Assembly (NCBI GenBank): GCA_947488305.1
Contig: CANKZM010000002.1
Coordinates: forward strand, 372,001-436,000
Length of the DNA: 64,000 nt
Direction: 5' to 3'
Origin: an uncultured Roseobacter sp.
Lineage (GTDB): Bacteria; Pseudomonadota; Alphaproteobacteria; Rhodobacterales; Rhodobacteraceae
Shown here: positions 47,521 through 56,368 of the stretch, one piece after another
How positions within the stretch are numbered: the stretch's first letter is position 1
Layout of the letters: every line of letters starts with the position of its first letter
Notes under the pieces: model-generated
Seen by the model: the letters and a program-made list of their open reading frames with translations, nothing else
Told to the model about the DNA's origin: nothing
Databases searched by the model: none
Position numbers and translations under genes: made by a program

Positions 47521-48882
47521 TTATTTTTCACTGGGAGTGCCGTCGAATTTCTTTTCGAGACTGTCCCAGCAGTCAATGTAGTCGTCTTGCAGGGGGGCTT
47601 CCACCGCTGCAAAGCGTGTCAGGTGCTGTGGAAAGCGGGTTTCGAACATGAAAGACATCGTGTTGTCCAGTTTTTCCGCCTTGAGTTCAGCGTTTGACGC
47701 CCCTTCAAAGGCATTCTTGTCCGGGCCGTGGGGGAGCATCATGTTGTGCAAGCTCATGCCCCCGGGGACGAAGCCTTTGGGTTTGGCATCATATTGGCCG
47801 TAAATATTACCCATAAGTTCGGACATGATGTTCTTGTGATACCAAGGTGGGCGGAAGGTGTTTTCCGCCACCATCCAACGCTCGCGGAACAGTACGAAAT
47901 CAATGTTGGCCGTGCCGGGCACTCCGGACGGCGCGGTCAACACGGTAAAGATCGACGGATCCGGATGATCGAACAGGATTGCGCCAACCGGACAATAGGT
48001 ACGCAAATCGTATTTGCAGGGAGCGTAGTTTCCGTGCCATGCAACTACGTCCAGCGGGGAATGACCGATCCGGGTGACATGGAACTGACCGGCCCACTTG
48101 ATGGTTACCGTTGACGGCACTTCCCGGTCTTCATAGGCCGCGACAGGTGTCTTGAAATCCCGTCGGTTCGCCATGCAGTTTGCTCCGATGGGCCCCCGTC
48201 CGGGCAGCTCGAACTTCTGACCGTAGTTTTCGCAGACAAATCCGCGTGCAGGCCCGTCGAGCACCTCAACGCGGTAGAGCAGGCCGCGCGGCAGTATCGC
48301 AATTTCCTTTGGTTCCAGATCTATGGTCCCCAATTCAGTGCAGAACCGAAGACGCCCTTCCTGCGGCACCACAAGCAATTCGCTGTCGGCTGAGTAAAAG
48401 TAACTGTCTTCCATTGAGGAAGTGACCAGATAGATGTGGCTGGCCATACCAACCTGCGTGTTGACGTCGCCTGCCGTTGTCATGGTGCGCATACCGGTCA
48501 GCCAAGTTAGCTGCTCATCGCTATGGGGGACGGGGTCCCAACGATACTGGCCGAGTGAGATGACATCCGGATCGACGAAGGGCGCGGACTTCCAGTAAGG
48601 CAGGTCGATCTTCTCATAGCGGTTGGAGTGTTTTACGGACGGCCGGATGCGGTAGCACCATGTCCGTTCGTTCTGGTGGCTGGGGGCCGTGAACGCGGTC
48701 CCTGACAGCTGTTCGCCATAGAGGCCGTAGTTACACTTTTGCGGGCTGTTCATGCCCTGAGGCAAAGCGTCTGGCAGCGCTTCGGTTTCAAAATCGTTCC
48801 CGAACCCGGGCATGTATTCCAACACATCCGTCGTTGCACCGGTTTCGTTTGTCACAGGGCTTGCACGCATTTGATGGGTCAT
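47521..48882 (-). CDS. hmgA: homogentisate 1,2-dioxygenase
   Basis: The 453-residue enzyme opens the ring of homogentisate in tyrosine/phenylalanine breakdown. Family sequence is present throughout: [41 protein letters not shown], and the iron-ligand region [20 protein letters not shown] with [18 protein letters not shown] 48882 has GGGAG 8 bases upstream. It is divergent from a MarR regulator gene with an inverted repeat between them. No other homogentisate-pathway gene is next to it here. Confidence 0.96.
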   Translation of the reverse strand: MTHQMRASPVTNETGATTDVLEYMPGFGNDFETEALPDALPQGMNSPQKCNYGLYGEQLSGTAFTAPSHQNERTWCYRIRPSVKHSNRYEKIDLPYWKSAPFVDPDVISLGQYRWDPVPHSDEQLTWLTGMRTMTTAGDVNTQVGMASHIYLVTSSMEDSYFYSADSELLVVPQEGRLRFCTELGTIDLEPKEIAILPRGLLYRVEVLDGPARGFVCENYGQKFELPGRGPIGANCMANRRDFKTPVAAYEDREVPSTVTIKWAGQFHVTRIGHSPLDVVAWHGNYAPCKYDLRTYCPVGAILFDHPDPSIFTVLTAPSGVPGTANIDFVLFRERWMVAENTFRPPWYHKNIMSELMGNIYGQYDAKPKGFVPGGMSLHNMMLPHGPDKNAFEGASNAELKAEKLDNTMSFMFETRFPQHLTRFAAVEAPLQDDYIDCWDSLEKKFDGTPSEK

Positions 48883-48919
48883 AAGACGCTCCCTTGCCAT
48901 CCAGAGGAACGTTGTAATA

Positions 48920-48933
48920 GTTACTTTTGTAAC
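48920..48933. promoter_or_regulatory. candidate operator between hmgA and marR
   Basis: GTTAC-TTTT-GTAAC is a perfect inverted repeat in the 72-base divergent gap. The size and symmetry suit a MarR dimer. Confidence 0.6.
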
Positions 48934-48954
48934 CAACAAGAGGGGCGGGACCAA

Positions 48955-49398
48955 TTGAACTCTAAAAACCACTTCAAGTTACCGGATTTCTTGCCCTACC
49001 TGCTCAATCAGGCGGCCGAGACGAGCAGTCTTGCTTTTCAGAAAGTCTACAAGGATCGTTATGGCATGCTGCGGACGGAATGGCGGGTGCTGTTTCATCT
49101 GGGGCTATATGGCGAGATGACCGCGGTTGAAATCGGTCGTCAGGCCCGAATGCACAAGACAAAGATCAGCCGTGCCGTCCATAAACTGGCGGAGCGGCGC
49201 TTCATTACACGATCAAAAGATATGAACGATCGCAGGATCGAACATCTGGCGCTGACCGACAGAGGGAAAGACGCCTATAGGGACCTGTCCAAGGTTGCGG
49301 AATCCTACAACGCGGAACTTGAAGCGCTGCTTTCTGACGACGAGGTAAATCACCTGCGGGGTGCGTTGGAGAAACTTGCAAAACAGGCGCGTGGCTAA
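48955..49398 (+). CDS. MarR-family transcriptional regulator
   Basis: The 147-residue winged-helix protein has the MarR layout: [33 protein letters not shown], the recognition region [24 protein letters not shown], and the wing [18 protein letters not shown] with the DRR motif. The start is TTG 48955, preceded by a GGGGCGGGA ribosome site; upstream in-frame ATGs lie inside hmgA on the other strand. It probably represses hmgA, with an aromatic acid as inducer, judging from position only. Confidence 0.9.
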   Translation: MNSKNHFKLPDFLPYLLNQAAETSSLAFQKVYKDRYGMLRTEWRVLFHLGLYGEMTAVEIGRQARMHKTKISRAVHKLAERRFITRSKDMNDRRIEHLALTDRGKDAYRDLSKVAESYNAELEALLSDDEVNHLRGALEKLAKQARG

Positions 49399-49454
49399 GA
49401 ACGAAGCGATCGTGCCACTTTACTTTTCTGCGCATTGGCTGCACCGCTTACCCC

Positions 49455-50324
49455 ATGAATACGACGCAGAAAGGTTTGTTGATCACGACGCTGGGCGTGC
49501 TGTTTGTCGTACCGGATTCGCTCTTTGTCCGGCTGATTGATGCAGACGCGCTGACCATCGCTTTCTGGCGGCTGTTCCTCTCAGGTGGAATGCTCACTAT
49601 CGGTATTCTGGCCATGCGGGGTTTAACACCTTTCCGCGCCGTGTTCAGCACGGGCCGGTATGGCGCGATCTACATGATCGGCGTCGGGATCAGTGGCATT
49701 CTCTTTATTGTAGCGGTCAGCCTCACGTCGGTGGCCAACGTTGTCTTCATCATCGCGTCGCTGCCAGTCTTTGCGGCGCTCTTTAGCCGGGTTTTTCTGG
49801 GGGAGCCTGTCACGACCCGAATGGCATTGACGATGGTGGTCGTCATGGTGGGTCTGTCGGTGATCGCCTACGGGTCTGGTGAAAATGAAAACGCGAGCCT
49901 GAAGGGCGATGCATTGGCCTTGGGCGTTTCCGCGCTCTTTGCGGCTGTCCTGACCGCCGCCCGTAAAGTGAAACCGGTCTCGATGGTACCTGCTGCGGCC
50001 ATGGGATATCTGGGGTGCGCGCTGTTGTTGGTGCCCTTTACCGCGCCGTTATCCGTCCCGGTGGATCAATTCTGGTTGGTCGTGATGCAAGGCCTCTTTA
50101 TTCTGACCAGTTCTGTCTTTCTGGCGATTGGTCCGCGGTTCATCACGTCGGCTGAAATTGGATTGCTGGTGTTGCTGGAAAGCGTTTTGGCCCCGCTACT
50201 GGCCTGGGCAGTGGTGGGCGAACACCCGGGGCGATACGCACTCTTCGGTGGCTCGATAGTTGTTGCCGCGCTTTTTGTATCAAATCTGATTGCTTTGCGC
50301 AGAGAAGTTAGAAATCCGCGCTAA
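49455..50324 (+). CDS. EamA/DMT-family transporter
   Basis: The 289-residue protein has about ten membrane helices in two EamA repeats. The first begins GLLITTLGVLFVVPDSLFVRLIDADALTIAFWR and the second carries TSAEIGLLVLLESVLAPLLAWAVVGE. Such proteins usually export amino acids or metabolites; the substrate is unknown. It follows the MarR gene by 57 bases and converges with mipZ, overlapping it by 17 bases. Confidence 0.88.
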   Translation: MNTTQKGLLITTLGVLFVVPDSLFVRLIDADALTIAFWRLFLSGGMLTIGILAMRGLTPFRAVFSTGRYGAIYMIGVGISGILFIVAVSLTSVANVVFIIASLPVFAALFSRVFLGEPVTTRMALTMVVVMVGLSVIAYGSGENENASLKGDALALGVSALFAAVLTAARKVKPVSMVPAAAMGYLGCALLLVPFTAPLSVPVDQFWLVVMQGLFILTSSVFLAIGPRFITSAEIGLLVLLESVLAPLLAWAVVGEHPGRYALFGGSIVVAALFVSNLIALRREVRNPR

Positions 50325-51117
50325 CGCCTGGCAAATCCAAAGCCTTCATCAGATCGCGAAGCTCCTGACGCGCTGCGACATTCGAGATATTGAGCTGCTT
50401 GACGCCGATATCCTTGAGATCCAACAGGGTCAGGCCGCGGGGAAAAAGCTCCCGAAAGACCACACGCTCGGAAAACCCGGGAGCGATACGGAACCCGATA
50501 CGCTTGGACAAATTCTTGATCGCGCGTTCCATCTTTTCCTTGTTGACCATTCGTTGCGCGCCCATGCGGTTGCGTACGACAATCCAATCAATCGGCTCCA
50601 GTCCCGCCTGTGCGCGCAACTGGCGGGCGTTCCAAACCATCTCTGAGTAGACCGAGGGTCCGAGTATTTCCTCGCCCGTGGCATCGGTCCGGGCCAGCAG
50701 GTCGAAGTCGACAAAGCTGTCGTTGAGCGGGGTAATCAGCGTATCCGCCAGACTGTGCGCGACCTGGCTAAGGCGCGTGTGTGAGCCGGGGCAGTCAATC
50801 AGGATGAAGTCATTGTCCGGTTCCAGATCGGCAACTGCTGCAGAAAGCCGATGATCATAGATGTTTTCGCCGGGTTTCAGTGTCTCCGGTGCAATTTCTG
50901 GCAGAGCATGCGTGTTTGGGCTGGGCAGCGACAATCCGGCTTTTTTCAGAAATGCTTGACGGTTTTCCGTGTATCGCCCGAAAGTACGTTGCCTCAGGTC
51001 AAGATCAAGTGCGCTAACCTTGTGACCCATCCGCGCCAGCGCCGTTGCAACATGCATGGATACGGTCGACTTGCCCGCACCCCCCTTTTCGTTTCCTACA
51101 ACGATGATATGCGCCAT
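50308..51117 (-). CDS. mipZ: division plane positioning ATPase MipZ
   Basis: The 269-residue ParA-like ATPase has the deviant Walker A KGGAGKST (11-18), LDLDLRQRTFGRYTENR and a Walker B FILIDCPGSHTRLS (about 107-120). The deviant-Walker sequence and the DLRQRT motif fit alphaproteobacterial MipZ, which forms a gradient from ParB at the poles and blocks FtsZ assembly away from midcell. The converging transporter gene overlaps its 3' end. Confidence 0.94.
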   Translation of the reverse strand: MAHIIVVGNEKGGAGKSTVSMHVATALARMGHKVSALDLDLRQRTFGRYTENRQAFLKKAGLSLPSPNTHALPEIAPETLKPGENIYDHRLSAAVADLEPDNDFILIDCPGSHTRLSQVAHSLADTLITPLNDSFVDFDLLARTDATGEEILGPSVYSEMVWNARQLRAQAGLEPIDWIVVRNRMGAQRMVNKEKMERAIKNLSKRIGFRIAPGFSERVVFRELFPRGLTLLDLKDIGVKQLNISNVAARQELRDLMKALDLPGVSADF

Positions 51118-51605
51118 TCGCCCGATCCTTTGCCCTGCCGCTTGACGCGGCTTTTTACTTTGCGCGCACTATATGAGGGCACTCCGGCAAATGAAAGTGA
51201 GAGATGCCCGCCGCGACCGTAAATTGGCATGTGTTGCCAAACGGTTGACGTATGACCTGGCGGCAGGCACGTGGCTCGGACCCCGATCATCACCCTTTTG
51301 GGTCGTCCTGAACCGCCATCTCGAACGGGAGTTCTTGCTTCTCGGGATTGAACCCTTTGGGGATCGGGAGGTTTTTTGTCCAGGAAAACGACGTGCACGC
51401 CAACTTGGAAGGTATCGAATTTGCGAACCCGGATTTCTTAGCCAAGTGGAATCGACCTCGTGCTCTCGAATCTCTTAATGCCCCAGATATGGTCCCATAT
51501 CTCCGTCCGGGAGCAGTGGGCATTACCACCGGTGTCAAAGCTGCGGATAGAAAAAAGGCCGCTCCCGAAGGTGCGGCCTCTGGCGATTCGTCTGCTGAAA
51601 AGGGT
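51118..51605. other. gene-poor stretch between mipZ and rpmE
   Basis: No convincing full gene is seen in 488 bases. A plus-strand frame (51173-51478) has no recognisable motif and about half G/C at third positions. A minus-strand frame ending at 51290 finishes with plausible protein sequence (NLPIPKGFNPEKQELPFEMA) and higher third-position G/C, but has no good start. It could be a short gene or the decayed end of one. A terminator-like GCCGC/GCGGC hairpin with five T residues on the plus strand (51138-51156) has no gene to terminate. Confidence 0.35.
51551..51579 (-). terminator. terminator of rplS-rpmE
   Basis: On the minus strand AGGCCGC pairs with GCGGCCT around a 10-base loop and runs into six T residues, 27 bases after rpmE. 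Confidence 0.85.
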
Positions 51606-51827
51606 TTAGAAGCCCAGACCAGCGTATTTGTTTTTGAACTTGGAAACACGTCCGCCGGTGTCCAGCAGGCGGGAGGATCCACCTGTCCACGCCGGATGCG
51701 CGGAGGGGTCGATGTCCAGCGACAATTGATCGCCTTCCTTGCCCCAGGTAGATTTCATCTGCACAACCGTACCGTCGGTCATTTTCACGTCGATGATGTG
51801 ATAATCGGGATGTGTATCTGCTTTCAT
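51606..51827 (-). CDS. rpmE: 50S ribosomal protein L31, cysteine-free type
   Basis: The 73-residue protein has the L31 pattern [27 protein letters not shown] and ends [14 protein letters not shown]. It contains no cysteine, so it is the zinc-independent form. It follows rplS by 11 bases in the same transcript. Confidence 0.95.
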   Translation of the reverse strand: MKADTHPDYHIIDVKMTDGTVVQMKSTWGKEGDQLSLDIDPSAHPAWTGGSSRLLDTGGRVSKFKNKYAGLGF

Positions 51828-51838
51828 CGGTCCGTTCC

Positions 51839-52222
51839 TTATGCGTTTGCGCCAGACAGCGGCTTGTAGTTGGCGTTCTCGGCGATCCGGGCGGATTTAC
51901 CGCGGCGCGAGCGCAAGTAGTACAGCTTGGCGCGGCGGACACGACCACGGCGAACAACTGTGATGCTGTCGATATTGGTGGAATGCAGCGGGAAGACACG
52001 TTCCACGCCCTCACCAAAGGAAATCTTGCGAACGGTGAAGGAACCGGCGATGCCTTTGCCGTTGTTGCGTGCGATGCACACACCTTCGTAGTTCTGCACA
52101 CGGGTACGTGTGCCTTCGGTCACTTTAAAACCGACGCGGACGGTATCACCGGCGCGGAAGTCGGGAATGTCTTTCCCCAAAGCGGCGATCTGTTCCGCCT
52201 CTAGTTCTGCAATCAGATCCAT
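51839..52222 (-). CDS. rplS: 50S ribosomal protein L19
   Basis: The 127-residue L19 has [59 protein letters not shown] and [22 protein letters not shown]. It lies at the 30S-50S interface. An AAGGAGACGAT site precedes the ATG. About 305 bases separate it from the next upstream gene, so it may have its own promoter. Confidence 0.97.
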   Translation of the reverse strand: MDLIAELEAEQIAALGKDIPDFRAGDTVRVGFKVTEGTRTRVQNYEGVCIARNNGKGIAGSFTVRKISFGEGVERVFPLHSTNIDSITVVRRGRVRRAKLYYLRSRRGKSARIAENANYKPLSGANA

Positions 52223-52527
52223 CTGATCGTCTCCTTAAATGCTCGTGGTTTTTCCACGAAGGTTTTGCGCAGGATAAACCGTGCAGCGTTTTGCGTGCCC
52301 CAGAGCTTCCGGTTCTTTATCGGGTCCGCCTGAAGCGCCCGCCGGGAGGATACGAACAACGTTCCTTTTTGATGTTCTGCCAACACAGAACGGCCCGGAT
52401 TCGATAAATCGAAGCCGAACTCGCGCCTTCTAGGCTTAAAACTCCACCAGATCAACCCTGATGACGTGGTGAATTCCGGGGGGTATTCACTTTTCAGGCC
52501 GAGGCATCCGGATCACCGATAATTGGG
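52223..52527 (-). other. gene-free leader region of rplS
   Basis: These 305 bases hold no credible gene. A TTCGAT-AA-ATCGAA palindrome lies at 52400-52413, and CGTGG-TTTTT-CCACG at about 52244-52258 sits just upstream of rplS. It probably contains the rplS-rpmE promoter and an untranslated leader. Confidence 0.4.
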
Positions 52528-52947
52528 CTACCCAAGTCTATCTGGCTGCTTTCCCGTCCAGTCGTGGTGACCACGGGCGTTCAGAATTGATGTCATCTTG
52601 AAGGTCCCGAATACGTCCTGAAGCAAGGCGGTTGACGTATAGGGCGGTGTTGCTCTGGTGCCGTGGCTCAGGAGGTTGGTTTCATATGTGCCCATCCATG
52701 AGCCATCCTTGCAATCTTCGAGGCTGATCGGTGTTCGGACGATGCTATCGAGTTGCATGGTGTCACAGGCGCTGAGGTAGAGCTCAAAGTTCTCCCGCAA
52801 TTCGGCATCATCTAAAATGATGACCGGGCCAGCAGATGTAATGAGAGAGAAGGGGTAGATGACCCGAGCTTTCCAAAGCGCGAAATTGCGCTCGATGAAG
52901 CAACGGGAAATAGCGTCGAGGAAATCGTTAAATCTATCATCGGCCAT
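52528..52947 (-). CDS. hypothetical protein, possibly NTF2/SnoaL-like
   Basis: The 139-residue acidic protein begins MADDRFNDFLDAISRCFIER and has alternating helix/strand character (FALWKARVIYPFSLITSAGPVIILDDAELRENFELYL). The order of helix, strand and small-domain size is compatible with an NTF2/SnoaL-type fold, but no motif proves it. Coding is supported by length, composition and a UAAGG site 10 bases upstream. That site lies in the arm of an inverted repeat. The gene separates rplS from trmD, which are normally neighbours. Confidence 0.65.
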   Translation of the reverse strand: MADDRFNDFLDAISRCFIERNFALWKARVIYPFSLITSAGPVIILDDAELRENFELYLSACDTMQLDSIVRTPISLEDCKDGSWMGTYETNLLSHGTRATPPYTSTALLQDVFGTFKMTSILNARGHHDWTGKQPDRLG

Positions 52948-52956
52948 CGCGGTATG

Positions 52957-52977
52957 CCTTACCTAAATAGGGTAAGG
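52957..52977 (-). promoter_or_regulatory. inverted repeat covering the ribosome-binding site
   Basis: CCTTACC and GGTAAGG arms with a 7-base spacer sit 9 bases before the start of the 139-residue protein gene. In the transcript the right arm contains the UAAGG ribosome-binding site, so folding would hide it. Confidence 0.5.
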
Positions 52978-53007
52978 GTACAGTGTTGCGGCGTTGTGAG
53001 CAACGAT

Positions 53008-53027
53008 CACTACCCTGACGGGTAGTG
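53008..53027. repeat. perfect 8-base inverted repeat
   Basis: CACTACCC-TGAC-GGGTAGTG lies 60 bases upstream of the same gene. It shares the TACC/GGTA core with the repeat at 52957. No T-run follows on either side, so an operator is more likely than a terminator. Confidence 0.5.
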
Positions 53028-53084
53028 TCTACGTTTTTGATTTTGCGAGAAAAATAGCTAAAATTGTTCTTAAATTTTAGATGC

Positions 53085-53393
53085 TCAAGACGCGGGTTCG
53101 GCCAACAAGGGGTTTATTTTTTTGAACCGCTGCGGCAACGCTTTGCGCAATATTGAAACAGATACTTTCGCATCTGCGTAAAGATGGGCGTTTTCATCGA
53201 TTTTGCGGGGCTTCACCAAAACTTGCTTCGGTGCTGCAACAGGCATCCTTTCGACCGGCCTTTGCGGTTTCGAAGGGCGAGAATTGGCGACAGGAAACCG
53301 TGTTTGGGGTTGTTTGGTGTCGAAACGGGTAAATTTCTTGGGACCCTCGACAGCTAATGGTTGTGCCGGTTTCTTGCTCAACAATCCAAACAT
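53085..53393 (-). CDS. hypothetical basic protein
   Basis: The 102-residue protein starts MFGLLSKKPAQPLAVEG and is rich in Lys, Arg, Pro and Gln. It has little predicted structure until a short helical end (DAKVSVSILRKALPQRFKKINPLL). ATG 53393 has AGGA 8 bases upstream; in-frame ATGs further out (53402, 53459) are less likely. No family was recognised. It is transcribed in the same direction as trmD. Confidence 0.6.
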   Translation of the reverse strand: MFGLLSKKPAQPLAVEGPKKFTRFDTKQPQTRFPVANSRPSKPQRPVERMPVAAPKQVLVKPRKIDENAHLYADAKVSVSILRKALPQRFKKINPLLAEPAS

Positions 53394-53513
53394 AAGACGC
53401 ATCCTGTTGCCGACCCCCGGTTGCATCAATGATTCACGAATCTGGCAAAATTTAGTCAAAAACCGGCGATTTGTCCGAAAAACGATGTGCCGTCCGGCGC
53501 AAAGACATTGTGG

Positions 53514-54308
53514 TTAGTCCTGTGCTTTTGAGCGGAGTTCCCATAGGTCCGGACGTCGGGCGCGGGTCAGGCTTTCGGATTGGCCCTGTCTCCACTTTTG
53601 GATTTCACCATGATGCCCTGACATCAAAACATCGGGAATCATACGTCCTTCCCACTCCACCGGTCTGGTGAATTGAGGGTGCTCAAGCAACCCACTTGAA
53701 TGACTTTCGTCAACCGTGCTTTCGGCGTTCCCAAGAACGCCGGGCAAAAGCCGAATTGTCGCATCCAGCAGGGTCTGGGCGGCGATTTCGCCACCAGTCA
53801 GGACGTAATCACCGATCGAAACTTCGGTTACATTAAAATGATCGAGAACCCGTTGGTCTACGCCTTCGAACCGTCCGCATAACAGCGTCACACCATCACA
53901 TTTTGCCAGATCGCGCGCCATTGCCTGATCAAACGGTCTGCCTCGGGGCGACAGGTAAATGACCGGCCAGCGGCCGCGCGCAAAAGATTGCGCAGCTTCT
54001 AGCGCGGGCCCTACGACATCTGCGCGCATCACCATACCCGCCCCGCCACCCGCGGGCGTGTCATCCACGTTGCGATGTTTGCCGATGCCATGATCGCGCA
54101 GATTGTGGGTGTGCAGTTGCCAACGACCCTCCTGCAATGCCTTTCCCGTAAGAGAAAGCCCCAGTACACCCGGGAATGCTTCGGGGAAGAGTGTTATCAC
54201 ACGCGCTTGCCACACGCCTGCCAGTTCTTCCCCTCCGTCCATCAGCGAACGGGGCTTCAGGGTGGGGCGGATGTGCTTGCGCCCATGGCTTTTCGATGAA
54301 CCAGACAC
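53514..54308 (-). CDS. trmD: tRNA (guanine37-N1)-methyltransferase
   Basis: The 264-residue SPOUT enzyme methylates G37 of tRNAs. WQARVITLFPEAFPGVLGLSLTGKALQ, the knot motifs DTPAGGGAGMVMRADV and LLCGRFEGVDQRVLD, and YVLTGGEIAAQTLLDATIRLLPGVLGN are all present. It has an N-terminal extension of about 30 residues compared with E. coli TrmD. It starts immediately after the rimM stop. Confidence 0.96.
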   Translation of the reverse strand: MSGSSKSHGRKHIRPTLKPRSLMDGGEELAGVWQARVITLFPEAFPGVLGLSLTGKALQEGRWQLHTHNLRDHGIGKHRNVDDTPAGGGAGMVMRADVVGPALEAAQSFARGRWPVIYLSPRGRPFDQAMARDLAKCDGVTLLCGRFEGVDQRVLDHFNVTEVSIGDYVLTGGEIAAQTLLDATIRLLPGVLGNAESTVDESHSSGLLEHPQFTRPVEWEGRMIPDVLMSGHHGEIQKWRQGQSESLTRARRPDLWELRSKAQD

Positions 54309-54815
54309 CTAAAAAAGCCCCTCGGGCGGGTCCGCGATAATCTTGCCGGCGGCCAGGTCCACCGTTGGAACAGCGGAAAGAGTGAAAGGCAATAAGACGG
54401 TTTCGGAGGATGCCGGGCGCTGGATTTCCAGCAGATCACCGGCGCCGTGATCCAGCACGGTTTTCACACGACCCAACTGGACGCCGCCGCTGTCATAAAC
54501 CTCCAAACCGATCAGGTCTGCGTGGTAATACTCATCGTCTGGCAAAGAGGGCAGCTGGTCGCGCTGCGCGAAAAGCTGAGTGCCTTTCAGGGCATCCGCC
54601 TGTTCTTTGGTCGCCACCTCGGCGATACGGGCGGCGAAACCGTTCTTGATGGACCGCAATATGGCCAGATGAAACTGCTGGGTTCCGTCTTCGGTTGTGA
54701 GTGGGGAGTAAGTTTCAATGTCGTCGGCGATGGCGCAGAAACTCTTGATACGGACTTCGCCCCGCACACCGTAGGCGCCGCCAATTGCACCAACGCATAT
54801 CTTGTCTTCGCTCAT
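54309..54815 (-). CDS. rimM: ribosome maturation factor RimM
   Basis: The 168-residue protein binds S19 and aids 30S maturation. It has the RimM pattern [20 protein letters not shown] at the start, [27 protein letters not shown] in the PRC-barrel half and [20 protein letters not shown] near the end. ATG 54815 overlaps the stop of the small membrane-protein gene (ATGA), so the longer upstream frame is rejected. Confidence 0.95.
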   Translation of the reverse strand: MSEDKICVGAIGGAYGVRGEVRIKSFCAIADDIETYSPLTTEDGTQQFHLAILRSIKNGFAARIAEVATKEQADALKGTQLFAQRDQLPSLPDDEYYHADLIGLEVYDSGGVQLGRVKTVLDHGAGDLLEIQRPASSETVLLPFTLSAVPTVDLAAGKIIADPPEGLF

Positions 54816-54952
54816 GATGCCCCCAGACATAGCCCGGCATCCATCTGCCCACCTGCCGTGCTGCATTTCTCTGACGTGTTGTTGCGTTCGAACAAAACGC
54901 CCGCCAGGAAAGCAAACAAGATCAGAATGAGCAATCGGATGGGTTTAAACAT
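54812..54952 (-). CDS. 46-residue membrane peptide between rpsP and rimM
   Basis: The short gene starts [20 protein letters not shown], a single membrane helix, and then has a short polar tail with two cysteines ([15 protein letters not shown]). Its stop overlaps the rimM start by 4 bases, strong evidence of translation. No function is known. The C-x(10)-C tail could form a disulfide if it faces the periplasm. Confidence 0.72.
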   Translation of the reverse strand: MFKPIRLLILILFAFLAGVLFERNNTSEKCSTAGGQMDAGLCLGAS

Positions 54953-55042
54953 GGCGCGACCCCGCCGGTGAATTGGAAAAACCGGCCCGCAGATAAGCGG
55001 GCCGGAAAAGGTGCAGCACCGATAGGATGCCACGCCACCTGC

Positions 55043-55429
55043 TTATTCGGCGGTCTCTTCCGCGGGCGCTTCTTCTGCGGGCGCGGCGGCTTCTGCTGCT
55101 TTGGCTGCTTTCTCTTCGGCGCGCTCTTGAGCTTTCTTGCCTGGTGCCCCTTTCTTGGGGTTGTTGCGCTCTGCCTTTTCTTTCAGGCCAGCCGCTTCGA
55201 GCATACGTGCGACGCGGTCTGTGGGCTGCGCGCCCTGGCTGATCCAGTATTGGATACGCTCAGCGTCCATTTTTACACGCTCTTCGCTGTCTTTTGGCAA
55301 TAGCGGGTTGTAGGTGCCCAGTTTCTCGATGAACCGGCCATCACGTGGCATGCGGCTGTCCGCTGCAACGATACGGTAAAACGGGCGCTTTTTGGAGCCG
55401 CCGCGGGCAAGACGAATTTTCATAGCCAT
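55043..55429 (-). CDS. rpsP: 30S ribosomal protein S16
   Basis: The 128-residue S16 starts [42 protein letters not shown], the full family N-terminus. The last 45 residues are a Lys/Ala/Glu-rich extension not present in E. coli S16 but common in Alphaproteobacteria. It is part of the ffh to trmD block. Confidence 0.97.
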   Translation of the reverse strand: MAMKIRLARGGSKKRPFYRIVAADSRMPRDGRFIEKLGTYNPLLPKDSEERVKMDAERIQYWISQGAQPTDRVARMLEAAGLKEKAERNNPKKGAPGKKAQERAEEKAAKAAEAAAPAEEAPAEETAE

Positions 55430-55473
55430 GGTAGTTTTCCTTTTAGTGTTTTTTAGACGAGGCGTATTGCCTC

Positions 55474-55770
55474 TTAGGATTGATGTTGACGATGATGCTG
55501 AATGACTTCAGCGATGATGAAGTTGAGAAACTTCTTGGCGAATTCGGGATCGAGATCAGCCTCTTTCGCCAAATCTTCGAGCCGTTCGATCTGTGCCGCT
55601 TCGCGGGTTGGATCGGACGGGGGAAGGTCGTGTGTGGCCTTGAGTTTCCCCACAGCCTTGGTGTGTTTGAACCGCTCACCCAGAGTATAAACGAGGATCG
55701 CATCCAGCCGGTCGATGGAGGCGCGATGCTCTTTCAGAACTTCGGCGGCGCGGGTTACGGGATCAGTCAA
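55474..55770 (-). CDS. chorismate mutase, AroQ type
   Basis: The 98-residue all-helical enzyme converts chorismate to prephenate. It reads [38 protein letters not shown], with the active-site Arg and Lys of the AroQ fold, and ends [15 protein letters not shown]. The start is TTG 55770, with AAAGGA 8 bases upstream; it overlaps the acetyltransferase stop by 8 bases. It feeds the prephenate dehydratase encoded at 10398-11240. Confidence 0.9.
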   Translation of the reverse strand: MTDPVTRAAEVLKEHRASIDRLDAILVYTLGERFKHTKAVGKLKATHDLPPSDPTREAAQIERLEDLAKEADLDPEFAKKFLNFIIAEVIQHHRQHQS

Positions 55771-56368
55771 GGGCCCATCCTTTCGGTTTGAACAGCGGAT
55801 CAGCGTAGTGGCTGATTTCCATCTCAATGCCATGCGCCAGTTGCGATCCCTTTAGGGTGTTGGCGGCGGGGTGGCGGTAAACGGCGTCATTGCCGTCGAT
55901 CGTGGCAGCATCCTTGTCCTTTACAGCGCCCAGACGTTCGGCAAGCCGGATGCTGTCGAGGTTCTTGGGGTCGATGTAGCTGACGGCTGTTTCCCACCCG
56001 CAATGATCGTAGAGATAGTTGCGCACTGCGTGGGTCGCCTCCAAGGCGTACCCATTGCCGTTTCGGTCGGGCCAGATCACCCAGGCGATTTCCGCCTCAG
56101 GCCATTTCGCCGGTTTCCAGCCACCAGCCATGCCAAAGGTTTCATCGGATTGCTTGTCGTGGATCATCCACATGCCGTACCCACGGATCTGCCAATGCCC
56201 GATCTCGGCGGCATACAGCATCCAGGACTCGTAGGCATTGAGCGGCCCGCCCATGAAACGTGCACGGTAGCTGGTGAACGTAGCCTTGAAGTCGGGGTAA
56301 TCCTCCGGCTCGGGTCCGCGCAGTGTCAACCGTCGGGTCTCCAATGTCGGGATTGATGATTGGGTCAC
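55763..56368 (-). CDS. GNAT-family N-acetyltransferase (third of a tandem set)
   Basis: The 201-residue acetyltransferase is RimJ/RimL-like: LETRRLTLRGPEPEDYPDFKATFTS at the start, then AWVIWPDRNGNGYALEATHAVRNYLYDHCG, where the acetyl-CoA loop R-N-G-N-G-Y-A is clear, and AVSYIDPKNLDSIRLAERLGA. The substrate is unknown. It is the last of three related genes, each overlapping the next by 4 bases. Confidence 0.92.
   Translation of the reverse strand: MTQSSIPTLETRRLTLRGPEPEDYPDFKATFTSYRARFMGGPLNAYESWMLYAAEIGHWQIRGYGMWMIHDKQSDETFGMAGGWKPAKWPEAEIAWVIWPDRNGNGYALEATHAVRNYLYDHCGWETAVSYIDPKNLDSIRLAERLGAVKDKDAATIDGNDAVYRHPAANTLKGSQLAHGIEMEISHYADPLFKPKGWALD

Noticed and set aside
51173-51478. 101-codon plus-strand frame upstream of mipZ
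   Set aside because: No motif, random third-position composition and no neighbour in the same direction; kept only as part of a gene-poor stretch.
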